From assembly GCA_026193125.1 (NCBI GenBank), contig JAPHSC010000011.1, forward strand, positions 1 through 8,039: a stretch of 8,039 nucleotides of DNA, given 5' to 3'. The notes under the pieces are model-generated. The model saw nothing but the letters and a program-made list of their open reading frames with translations, was not told where the DNA came from and searched no databases. Shown here in pieces: positions 1-5,624 of the stretch. The DNA comes from Gammaproteobacteria bacterium. Lineage in GTDB: Bacteria > Pseudomonadota > Gammaproteobacteria > Steroidobacterales > BM003. Positions within the stretch are counted from its first letter, which is position 1. Each line of letters begins with the position of its first letter. The translations under genes were made by a program, and so were the position numbers.

Positions 1-1007
1 ACCACGTCAATCTTGTGCTCGACCAGGCGCTTGGCTTTCTCGATCACCATCTCGGCAACCTGCACGTGGCGGGTGGCCGGTTCGTCGAAGGTCGAGGAGA
101 TCACTTCACCACGCACCGTGCGCGACATCTCGGTGACTTCCTCGGGACGCTCGTCGATCAGCAGCACCATGAGGTAGACATCGGGATGGTTTGCCGTGAT
201 GGCCGAGGCGATATTCTGCAGCAGGATGGTCTTACCGGCCTTGGGCGGAGAGACAATCAGGCCACGCTGACCACGACCAATGGGCGATACCAGGTCGATG
301 ATGCGCGAGGTGAGATCCTCGGTACTGCCATTACCCCGCTCCAGACGCATGCGCTGGTTGGGGTGCAGGGGCGTGAGATTCTCGAACAACACCTTGTTGC
401 GGGCCGCCTCGGGCGACTCCATGTTGATTTCGCCGACCTTCAGGAGAGCGAAGTAACGCTCGCCTTCCTTGGGCGGACGAATCAGACCGGAAACCGTGTC
501 ACCCGTGCGCAAGTTAAAACGGCGAATCTGGCTGGGGGAAACATAGATATCATCCGGACCGGCCAGGTACGAGCCTTCCGCCGAACGCAGGAAGCCAAAT
601 CCGTCCTGCAGGATCTCCAGTACGCCGTCGCCGTATATGTCTTCGCCGTTGGCCGCGTGGGCCGTGAGCATGGAGAAGATGATGTCCTGTTTGCGCGAAC
701 GAGCCTGGTTCTCCAGACCCAGCGACTGCGCCATGTTGACCAACTCGCCTATCGGCTTGGTCTTCAGGTCAGTCAGGTTCATGATTTCCTTGGTGTGCGC
801 CAATTCCTCGCTGGAAATCGTCTCCAACTCTGACGGATCGTCCGGAATACTGCTGGGGCGCCGGCCGTTGCCGCCGCTGGTGTTACCACCGCCACTGCTG
901 CGACGCGAACGCTTCTTTCTGACATTCGGGTTGTTGGCAGTCGGTGCCTGACCGTCATCGGTCTTGGGGCCGCGGCTGCGGGGGGAATTGCCTAGGTAGC
1001 CTCTCAC
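1..1007 (-). CDS. rho: Transcription termination factor Rho (3' end cut off by window edge), with N-terminal extension
   Basis: Rho is the hexameric RNA helicase that binds untranslated C-rich RNA and ends transcription. The part from the internal ATG at 782 (MNLTDLKTKPIGELV) is close to E. coli Rho from its residue 1: N-terminal helix bundle, cold-shock-like RNA-binding domain (GDGVLEILQDGFGFLRS...SQIRRFNLRTGD), Walker A PPKAGKT at 248-228 and the DERPEEVTEM segment at 155-132, which carries the catalytic Glu211 of E. coli. Walker B, Q-loop and R-loop lie off the left edge. The frame stays open upstream of 782 to a TAA at 1043-1041; the only ATG/GTG candidate in that stretch is GTG at 1007, which overlaps the trxA stop (GTGA). 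That start adds 75 residues: Gly/Ser/Arg/Asn-rich with a basic RKKRSRR patch, then an acidic helix-like linker. Codons of the extension are about 72% G or C at position 3, supporting translation. ATG 782 has AAGGA just upstream and remains the alternative start. Function is certain; the start is not. Confidence 0.95.
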   Translation of the reverse strand, partial: MRGYLGNSPRSRGPKTDDGQAPTANNPNVRKKRSRRSSGGGNTSGGNGRRPSSIPDDPSELETISSEELAHTKEIMNLTDLKTKPIGELVNMAQSLGLENQARSRKQDIIFSMLTAHAANGEDIYGDGVLEILQDGFGFLRSAEGSYLAGPDDIYVSPSQIRRFNLRTGDTVSGLIRPPKEGERYFALLKVGEINMESPEAARNKVLFENLTPLHPNQRMRLERGNGSTEDLTSRIIDLVSPIGRGQRGLIVSPPKAGKTILLQNIASAITANHPDVYLMVLLIDERPEEVTEMSRTVRGEVISSTFDEPATRHVQVAEMVIEKAKRLVEHKIDV

Positions 1008-1330
1008 AAGTTTGAGTCCAAAAATTCTTTGAGCTGGGTTTTAGAAAGCGCACCCACCTTCTGCGCGTGAACCTGGCCGCCTTTAAACAGCAGCAGGGTC
1101 GGAATTCCTCGAATACCGTACTTCGGCGCAGTGGCCTGGTTCTCATCGATATTCAGTTTGGCGATCGTCAGGCGACCCGCGTATTCACCCGCGACTTCGT
1201 CAAGAATGGGGGCGATCATCTTGCAGGGACCACACCATTCTGCCCAGAAATCCACCAGGACGGGCGTGTCGGAACCAATGACCTGCTGTTCGAATTGTGC
1301 ATCAGTCGTGTGCACGATTTTGTCGCTCAC
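1004..1330 (-). CDS. trxA: Thioredoxin 1
   Basis: A cytoplasmic dithiol oxidoreductase that reduces disulfides in enzymes such as ribonucleotide reductase and PAPS reductase, and is itself recharged by thioredoxin reductase. The 108-residue product is near identical in layout to E. coli TrxA: active site WCGPC at residues 32-36, buried Asp27 in VDFWAEW, Pro41 in the active-site helix, and cis-Pro77 in GIRGIPT facing the active site. It ends in LKEFLDSNL, as the family does. The start is GTG at 1330, giving (M)SDKIVHTTDAQF, which lines up with E. coli MSDKIIHLTDDSF; an AAAGGAG Shine-Dalgarno sits six bases upstream. The TTG two codons earlier touches that Shine-Dalgarno directly and is unlikely. 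Its TGA overlaps the GTG proposed for rho, so the two are probably one transcript with coupled translation. It diverges from rhlB across a 300-base region. Confidence 0.97.
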   Translation of the reverse strand: MSDKIVHTTDAQFEQQVIGSDTPVLVDFWAEWCGPCKMIAPILDEVAGEYAGRLTIAKLNIDENQATAPKYGIRGIPTLLLFKGGQVHAQKVGALSKTQLKEFLDSNL

Positions 1331-1336
1331 TTGCAA

Positions 1337-1343
1337 CTCCTTT
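1337..1343 (-). promoter_or_regulatory. Shine-Dalgarno of trxA, fixing the GTG start
   Basis: AAAGGAG on the minus strand with a six-base spacer to GTG 1330. This is the strongest ribosome binding site in the window and decides between GTG 1330 and TTG 1336, which would have no spacer at all. Confidence 0.8.
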
Positions 1344-1583
1344 CGGATACAACCGTTTGAATATCGGAATGATTGAGAACTCGGGTTTGAAACTTAATGC
1401 CGGTGCGACGCCGTTTTAAGATGTGACGCGGCCTGTCCTATCAGGCACAATGTCGCGGTTATCTCGCGCTCTAGTCGCTCGTGATCTACAAGAGGAACTT
1501 TAGTAGAGGGGCGGCCGGCGTGGCGTTGAGCCGCGGTGCTGTTCAGCATTTTGAACTCCCCGCCCCAATAATTGCAAGCTTTT

Positions 1584-1610
1584 CCTGCCACGTATTTTCC
1601 GCAAGGCAGG
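1584..1610 (+). promoter_or_regulatory. Hairpin in the rhlB leader next to the ribosome binding region
   Basis: Perfect six-base arms CCTGCC (1584-1589) and GGCAGG (1605-1610) enclose a 15-base loop. The 3' arm ends four bases before AAGGA (1614-1618) and 20 bases before the rhlB ATG. It could influence translation, but no U tract follows, so it is not an intrinsic terminator. Whether it is transcribed depends on where the rhlB promoter is. Confidence 0.35.
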
Positions 1611-1630
1611 CGCAAGGACCTTTGGAATAT

Positions 1631-2932
1631 ATGACAGACAGCCATTTAAGTGACATACGATTCGACAGCCTGGCTTTGCCGGAACCGCTGGCCCGCGGTA
1701 TCAAGGACGCGGGATTCGTCAACTGCACCCCCATCCAGGCGGAGACATTGCCGCTGGCGTTACGGGGCAAGGATGTGGCCGGACAGGCCCAAACCGGCAC
1801 CGGCAAAACCGCGGCTTTCCTGCTGGCACTGTATAACCGATTGCTGACCCAACCCGCGCCCGAGATCGGTATGCCTAACGATCCGCGCGCGATTATTATC
1901 GCCCCGACCCGCGAACTGGCGCTGCAGATCGAGAAAGACGCAGTGGTGCTGGGCAAGCATACCGGGCTTAAGCTCGGCGTGGTCTTCGGCGGCACAGGCT
2001 ACGACACCCAGCGCCAGATGCTGGCGGATGGCGTGGACGTGCTGGTGGGCACACCGGGACGCATCATCGATTACTACAAACAGCGCATCTACGGTCTGGA
2101 TCGAATTCAGGTGATGGTGCTGGACGAGGCCGATCGCATGTTCGATCTTGGCTTCATCAAGGACATCCGCTTCGTGCTTCGACGCCTGCCCAGCCCCGAA
2201 AAGCGCCTGTCCATGCTGTTTTCGGCAACCCTCGGACAACGGGTGCTGGAACTGGCCTACGAGCACATGAATAGTCCCGAGTTGATCCAGATCGAGTCGG
2301 AAACGGTGACCGCCGACCGGGTCACCCAGGTCCTGTACTACCCCTCCAACGAGGAAAAGCTGCCCCTGCTGATCGGTCTGCTGCGCAGCAAGGCCGCCAC
2401 CCGCACCATGGTTTTCGTGAACACCAAGCGGGCGGCCGAGAGAATCGAAGCCTACCTGATAGTCAATGGCATCGACGCCAAGGCGATTTCCGGTGATGTG
2501 CCACAGAGAAAGCGCATGGCCATGCTGAAAAAGTTCCAGGAAGGCGAATTGCCGGTGCTGATCGGCACCGATGTCGCCTCTCGCGGACTGCATATTCCTG
2601 GCGTGAGCCACGTAGTGAACTACGACCTGCCCCAGGACTGCGAGGATTACGTGCACCGGATTGGCCGCACCGCGCGTGCCGGTGAACGTGGAGACGCAAT
2701 CAGCTTTGGCTGTGAGCAGTACGTGTTCTCGCTTCCGGATATCGAGAAATTCATCGGTCAAACGATTCCGGTGGAATCCGTTCCCAGGGAAATACTGCCG
2801 GAAAAGCTGATCAAGCCGGGACCCGAGCATTTCCCGCAACGCAAGCCTCGTCCGGGCGGTCCGCGCAAGGATGGTGGTGGCCGCGGTGGCCCGAGAAGGT
2901 CCGGTGGCGGATCAGGTGGTCGCGGACGCTGA
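1631..2932 (+). CDS. rhlB: ATP-dependent DEAD-box RNA helicase RhlB
   Basis: RhlB unwinds structured RNA; in E. coli it docks on RNase E in the RNA degradosome. The product has 433 residues (E. coli about 421), and its N-terminus MTDSHLSDIRFDSLAL matches E. coli MSKTHLTEQKFSDFAL, which fixes the start at ATG 1631. All helicase motifs are present: Q motif FVNCTPIQ (29-36), Walker A AQTGTGKT (53-60), PTREL (92-96), TPGR (141-144), DEAD (165-168), SAT (198-200), VFVNTK (261-266), TDVASRGLHIP (313-323) and HRIGRTARAG (342-351). RhlB-specific stretches such as NCTPIQ, DLGFIKDIR, YPSNEEK and DLPQDCEDYVHRIGRT separate it from SrmB, RhlE and DeaD. Residues from about 402 to 433 form a Pro/Gly/Arg tail typical of RhlB. 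It is divergent from trxA-rho as in E. coli, and convergent with the yrfG-like gene 30 bases away. The Shine-Dalgarno is weak (GGA at -6 or AAGGA at -13). Confidence 0.95.
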   Translation: MTDSHLSDIRFDSLALPEPLARGIKDAGFVNCTPIQAETLPLALRGKDVAGQAQTGTGKTAAFLLALYNRLLTQPAPEIGMPNDPRAIIIAPTRELALQIEKDAVVLGKHTGLKLGVVFGGTGYDTQRQMLADGVDVLVGTPGRIIDYYKQRIYGLDRIQVMVLDEADRMFDLGFIKDIRFVLRRLPSPEKRLSMLFSATLGQRVLELAYEHMNSPELIQIESETVTADRVTQVLYYPSNEEKLPLLIGLLRSKAATRTMVFVNTKRAAERIEAYLIVNGIDAKAISGDVPQRKRMAMLKKFQEGELPVLIGTDVASRGLHIPGVSHVVNYDLPQDCEDYVHRIGRTARAGERGDAISFGCEQYVFSLPDIEKFIGQTIPVESVPREILPEKLIKPGPEHFPQRKPRPGGPRKDGGGRGGPRRSGGGSGGRGR

Positions 2933-2962
2933 TACCAGACAGGTCCTGATATGAGCTCAAAT

Positions 2963-3637
2963 CTACGGTTCAATCAGTTCCGACACCCCGTCCACCTGGT
3001 CGAACCCTTCTATCTGCCTGGCCGGCCCATCCAGTTCGGGCCGGCGGATGGCCACCAGCTGACCAATTCCAAAACGACGCGCTGATTCCAGCACCGGGAC
3101 GCTGTCATCCACCAGCAGCGTGCGTGGCGCAACAAAGCCCTCCACTTCCTGCAGACGCAGCCAGAAATCAGTGTCTTCCTTGGGCAGACCGAAGTCATGC
3201 GAACTGTATACCGCATCAAAATGCACCTGCAGCTCAGTGCATTCCATCTTCACCAACAGGCTGTCCCGGTGGGCATTGGTGACCAGTACCAGGCGCTTGC
3301 CTGCCCTGCGCACGGACTCCAGGAAACGCGGCACATTCGGGAGAATGCGGATACGGTGGCGGATCTCACGTTTCATGGCCACCACGTCCATCTCCAGTCG
3401 ATCCCGCCAGTAATCCAGGCAATACCACTGCAGGGTGCCCTGGCGTTCCAGGTACCAGCCAGCCAGCCGGGCGCGGGCCTCATCCACGGATACACCATGG
3501 TGCTGGCTGTAGCGCTCGGGAACGAAAGCCCGCCAGAAATAGTTGTCAAAACCCAGATCCAGCAGGGTACCGTCCATATCCAGCAGGACCACGTCGACAT
3601 TCTGCCAATACACGGGCTTGGTATTAGTTACTTCCAT
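2963..3637 (-). CDS. yrfG: HAD-family GMP/IMP nucleotidase, YrfG-like
   Basis: A haloacid-dehalogenase phosphatase; E. coli YrfG removes the 5'-phosphate from GMP and IMP. The 224-residue product (E. coli 222) has motif I DMDGT at 20-24 (nucleophile Asp20, acid/base Asp22), motif II Thr120 in LVLVTNAH, motif III Lys153 in GLPKED and motif IV Asp177-Asp178 in LLVDDS. Family-specific stretches are LLDLGFDNYFW (25-35) and WYCLDYW (71-77), nearly identical in E. coli YrfG. The latter lies in the helical cap domain, which sets substrate choice. No signal peptide, so cytoplasmic. ATG 3637 is the only plausible start, but no Shine-Dalgarno precedes it and a -10-like TATGAT lies only eight bases upstream, so the mRNA may be almost leaderless. 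It diverges from cysQ with a 64-base gap. Substrate preference is inferred from family membership. Confidence 0.9.
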   Translation of the reverse strand: MEVTNTKPVYWQNVDVVLLDMDGTLLDLGFDNYFWRAFVPERYSQHHGVSVDEARARLAGWYLERQGTLQWYCLDYWRDRLEMDVVAMKREIRHRIRILPNVPRFLESVRRAGKRLVLVTNAHRDSLLVKMECTELQVHFDAVYSSHDFGLPKEDTDFWLRLQEVEGFVAPRTLLVDDSVPVLESARRFGIGQLVAIRRPELDGPARQIEGFDQVDGVSELIEP

Positions 3638-3644
3638 AGACGGT

Positions 3645-3651
3645 TATCATA
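3645..3651. promoter_or_regulatory. Overlapping divergent -10 candidates for cysQ (+) and yrfG (-)
   Basis: The plus strand reads TATCAT at 3645-3650 and the minus strand TATGAT at 3651-3646. Each matches five of six positions of the sigma-70 -10 box. Transcription would start near 3657 toward cysQ and near 3639 toward yrfG. Neither has a good -35 at the right spacing, so this is a candidate based on position and -10 similarity only. Confidence 0.35.
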
Positions 3652-3666
3652 CTACGCAGTACGAAC

Positions 3667-3685
3667 AGGCCGGCGCTTCCGGCCT
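3667..3685 (+). promoter_or_regulatory. Seven-base-pair hairpin in the cysQ leader
   Basis: AGGCCGG (3667-3673) and CCGGCCT (3679-3685) are perfect complements around the loop CGCTT. The stem lies six bases before the AAGG Shine-Dalgarno (3692-3695) of cysQ. With no U tract it is unlikely to terminate transcription; it may stabilise the mRNA 5' end or affect initiation. Confidence 0.45.
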
Positions 3686-3701
3686 TCACACAAGGTACCT
3701 C

Positions 3702-4499
3702 ATGGACTCGCTGAACAGCCTGATCCCAGCCCTACTCGAGATCGTCCGGGACGCGGGCAAGGCCATCATGGCTGTGTATGGCTCGGACTTTGCAGTGCAG
3801 TCCAAGGAGGATGATTCTCCGCTGACTGCCGCCGACATGGCCGCCCACCGAATTATTTCTTCCAGACTTCCCGACCTCGCCCCCGGGGTGCCGGTGCTTT
3901 CCGAGGAGTCCGGGTTGTTGCCGTTTGCAGAGCGCAGCCAATGGCAGCGCTACTGGCTGGTCGACCCCCTGGACGGGACCCGTGAATTCGTCAAACGCAA
4001 CGGCGAATTCACCGTGAATATTGCGCTGATTGATCAACACAGTCCGGTGCTGGGCGTGGTGGGCGTCCCAGCTCAGGCCATCGAATTCTATGGTGGGCCC
4101 GGTCTGGGCGCCTTTCGCTGCGAGGCAGGTGCTGTGCGGGCAATACACGTTCGCAAGCCCGCCCGGGCGCCGGTGCGGGTTGTGGGCAGTCGCTCCCATG
4201 CCAGCCCCGCAATCGCCAAATACCTGGATCATCTTGGCTCCCACGAGATGGTACCCATGGGTAGTTCGCTGAAGTTTTGCCTGATTGCCGAAGGCAAGGC
4301 AGATGTCTATCCCCGGCTCGGCCCGACCTCGGAATGGGACACGGCAGCAGCTCATGCGGTCGTACTGGGTGCCGGCGGCCAGGTGGTGGACTGGCAGGGC
4401 AGACCGCTGCGTTACAACGCCGAGGCCAATATTCTCAATCCCTATTTCCTGGCCTATGGCGACGACAGCCGCAACTGGGCCGGGTACCTGGAACCATGA
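3702..4499 (+). CDS. cysQ: 3'(2'),5'-bisphosphate nucleotidase CysQ
   Basis: An inositol-monophosphatase-fold, Mg-dependent phosphatase that turns 3'-phosphoadenosine 5'-phosphate (PAP) into AMP. It clears the inhibitory by-product of sulfate assimilation and of phosphopantetheine transfer. The 265-residue product (E. coli 246) shows the metal-binding signatures: Glu68-Glu69 in VLSEESG, the WLVDPLDGTREF block at 85-96 (Asp88, Asp91) followed by FVKRNGEFTVNIALI as in CysQ, and SEWDTAAAHAV at 210-220 (Asp213). ATG 3702 has AAGG at 3692-3695, six bases upstream, and the homology begins there; the frame stays open further upstream over yrfG, but that part is antisense to yrfG. The product is probably associated with the inner membrane, as CysQ is in E. 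coli. First gene of the run cysQ-DUF3301-DUF465-arfB; its TGA overlaps the next ATG (ATGA). Confidence 0.93.
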   Translation: MDSLNSLIPALLEIVRDAGKAIMAVYGSDFAVQSKEDDSPLTAADMAAHRIISSRLPDLAPGVPVLSEESGLLPFAERSQWQRYWLVDPLDGTREFVKRNGEFTVNIALIDQHSPVLGVVGVPAQAIEFYGGPGLGAFRCEAGAVRAIHVRKPARAPVRVVGSRSHASPAIAKYLDHLGSHEMVPMGSSLKFCLIAEGKADVYPRLGPTSEWDTAAAHAVVLGAGGQVVDWQGRPLRYNAEANILNPYFLAYGDDSRNWAGYLEP

Positions 4500-4828
4500 C
4501 GGCCTCGGAAATAGGCTTCCTGGGCCTGGCGCTCATTGTCGGTGCGGGCACCTGGTTCAAGGCGATGGAGGCCCGGGAACACGCAAATGCCGCGGTAGCC
4601 GCCACCTGCCGGCGTGCCGGCCTGCAGTTACTGGATGGCACCGTGGCGCTGGGCGGCCTGCGCATCACCCGCGACTCCCAGGGTGGTTTGGTACTTGAGC
4701 GGACCTACAATTTTGACTACAGCGCTGACGGTTATGCGCGCAAGCAGGGGTTCGTGATCCTGCGCAGGGGCTATGTACACAGCATGGGTTTGGCGCCTGA
4801 AGACAATCCGGGATCGGGTCAGCTCTGA
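4496..4828 (+). CDS. DUF3301 family single-pass membrane protein of unknown function
   Basis: The 110-residue product has one N-terminal hydrophobic segment (about residues 5-21, IGFLGLALIVGAGTWF) followed by a short soluble domain. The pattern AMEAREHANAAVAATCRRAGLQLLDGTVALGGLRITRD, then LERTYNFDYSADGYARKQG and a final strand-rich stretch, is that of gammaproteobacterial DUF3301 proteins as I remember them. The positive charges after the membrane segment suggest the soluble part faces the cytoplasm. ATG 4496 overlaps the cysQ TGA by four bases, so translation is probably coupled. No function is established; location next to cysQ is the only hint. The family call comes from recalled sequence patterns, not a search. 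Confidence 0.85.
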   Translation: MTASEIGFLGLALIVGAGTWFKAMEAREHANAAVAATCRRAGLQLLDGTVALGGLRITRDSQGGLVLERTYNFDYSADGYARKQGFVILRRGYVHSMGLAPEDNPGSGQL

Positions 4829-4839
4829 AATACTTGGCA

Positions 4840-4878
4840 CTGGAGACCCTGCTTGACTAAGCTAGGGGTAGTCTCTGG
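4840..4878 (+). promoter_or_regulatory. Imperfect hairpin between the DUF3301 and DUF465 genes
   Basis: Nested complementary blocks can form an interrupted stem: GAGA 4843-4846 with TCTC 4872-4875, CCCT 4847-4850 with AGGG, and GCTT 4851-4854 with AAGC, capped by GACT. A bulge lies on the 3' side. No U tract follows, so it is more likely an mRNA processing or stability element than an intrinsic terminator. It ends nine bases before ATG 4887, within the ribosome-binding region of the DUF465 gene. Confidence 0.4.
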
Positions 4879-4886
4879 ATACCACC

Positions 4887-5123
4887 ATGCAAACACACAC
4901 GATGGATATGAGCGACAAGGTCGACACGAAGTCTTTTGAGAAGTTGGATAAGCTGCGGTCACTGCGGATAGAACACCGTGACCTGGACGATGTGATTGAG
5001 CGTCTGTCCGAGGACCCGGCGGTAGATCAGCTGCGTCTGAAACGGCTGAAGAAGCGCAAGCTTTGTCTCAAGGACCAGATCACCCACCTTGAAAGCGACA
5101 TGATCCCGGATCTCAACGCCTGA
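4887..5123 (+). CDS. Small coiled-coil protein of the DUF465 (YdcH) family
   Basis: A 78-residue, highly charged helical protein. Residues from about 17 to the end (FEKLDKLRSLRIEHRDLDD, then DPAVDQLRLKRLKKRKLCLKDQI and THLESDMIPDL) match the YdcH/DUF465 pattern: two amphipathic helices with the conserved RLKKRKLxLKDxI core. It has no membrane segment or signal peptide. The biochemical role is unknown; such proteins are presumed to dimerise or to bind a partner through the helices. ATG 4887 has GGA seven bases upstream; ATGs at 4902 and 4908 are alternatives that would remove five or seven residues, and the homology begins after all three. It is 58 bases downstream of the DUF3301 gene and five bases before the arfB GTG. 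Confidence 0.85.
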   Translation: MQTHTMDMSDKVDTKSFEKLDKLRSLRIEHRDLDDVIERLSEDPAVDQLRLKRLKKRKLCLKDQITHLESDMIPDLNA

Positions 5124-5128
5124 GCGTT

Positions 5129-5581
5129 GTGATCGGGACACCGCCTTCCTCGCCCCCGCCGCGAAGGCAGGGCAGTGTATTGCCTGCCACGCTGGAAAAT
5201 GCCATAGAAGAACGGTTTATTCGCGCGTCGGGGCCGGGTGGCCAACACGTGAACAAGACCGCATCCGCAGTACAAATGCGTTTTGACACACGTCTGGCCG
5301 GGCTACCTGATCCGGTTACCCTCAAGTTACTGAAACTTGCGGGCAGCCGCGCCGATACCCAGGGTGTGATTACGATTTTTGCGCAGCGCTATCGCAGCCA
5401 GGAGCGAAACCGGGAAGATGCCAGGAATCGGCTGGCGGCACTGATCGAAAAGGCCCGCAGCAAACCGGTCCCGCGTATACCTACCCGCACACCCTATTCG
5501 GCCAAGCGCAAGCGCCTCGAAGGCAAGCGTCAGCAGGCCAGGACAAAGTCGTTGAGGGGCAAGCCATCCGGCGACGACTAG
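5129..5581 (+). CDS. arfB: Alternative ribosome-rescue factor ArfB (YaeJ), a GGQ peptidyl-tRNA hydrolase
   Basis: ArfB frees ribosomes stalled at mRNA ends: its basic tail enters the empty mRNA channel and its GGQ loop hydrolyses peptidyl-tRNA. The motif GPGGQHVNKTASAVQMRFD places GGQ at residues 37-39 of the GTG-started form (26-28 in E. coli). YRSQERNREDARNRLAALI then follows the family closely, and the C-terminal basic tail (TPYSAKRKRLEGKRQQARTKSLRGK) keeps the spacing of Lys/Arg residues and the final LRGK of E. coli ArfB. It therefore belongs to ArfB and not to RF1/RF2, which have extra domains. Length is 150 residues (E. coli 140). The start is uncertain: GTG 5129 lies five bases after the upstream stop, lacks a Shine-Dalgarno and gives a Pro-rich leader; TTG 5180 has AGGG seven bases upstream and gives 133 residues. 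Last gene of the run, facing plsB across the REPIN region. Confidence 0.93.
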   Translation: MIGTPPSSPPPRRQGSVLPATLENAIEERFIRASGPGGQHVNKTASAVQMRFDTRLAGLPDPVTLKLLKLAGSRADTQGVITIFAQRYRSQERNREDARNRLAALIEKARSKPVPRIPTRTPYSAKRKRLEGKRQQARTKSLRGKPSGDD

Positions 5582-5597
5582 GGGCGCTCTGGTGTAT

Positions 5598-5618
5598 CCC
5601 GGAAGAAGCCCGGGGTTT
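5598..5618 (+). terminator. Weak terminator-like hairpin after arfB
   Basis: CCCGG (5598-5602) pairs with CCGGG (5610-5614) around a seven-base loop, followed by only GTTT. It starts 16 bases after the arfB stop. The short T tract makes it a poor intrinsic terminator, so Rho or the following repeat hairpins may define the 3' end. Confidence 0.3.
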
Positions 5619-5624
5619 GGGACA

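Larger units (their letters stand above)
1331..1630. other. Divergent trxA / rhlB control region and rhlB leader
   Basis: About 300 bases between the two divergent starts, with no convincing gene. Open frames cross it on both strands (one continues upstream from rhlB for 50 codons), but their products are unlike any family I know and the rhlB homology begins at ATG 1631. Visible structure: a small inverted repeat gcctg/caggc at 1431-1446, and a longer one, CCTGCC 1584-1589 with GGCAGG 1605-1610, just before rhlB. Promoters must be here, but none matches sigma-70 consensus well. The best plus-strand guess is TTGCAA 1572-1577 with TATTTT 1593-1598, whose 15-base spacer is short. No clear trxA -35/-10 pair was found. 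Confidence 0.5.

Noticed and set aside
15..833. Long plus-strand open frame (272 codons)
   Set aside because: It is antisense to rho, whose minus-strand translation matches E. coli Rho throughout; the plus product resembles no family.
1481..1630. 50-codon upstream extension of rhlB
   Set aside because: RhlB homology and the expected N-terminus start exactly at ATG 1631; the extension is unlike RhlB and includes leader structure.
1760..2839. Long minus-strand open frame (359 codons) inside rhlB
   Set aside because: Mirror of a GC-rich coding strand. All helicase motifs are on the plus strand, and the antisense product is His/Gln/Gly-rich with no recognisable domain.
2933..2962. Bidirectional terminator between rhlB and yrfG
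   Set aside because: The gap can form only an interrupted stem (ATA/TAT and CAG/CTG with mismatches) and has no T run in either direction.
3543..3701. Upstream extension of cysQ overlapping yrfG
   Set aside because: It is antisense to the conserved yrfG N-terminus, and ATG 3702 has a proper Shine-Dalgarno and the family start.
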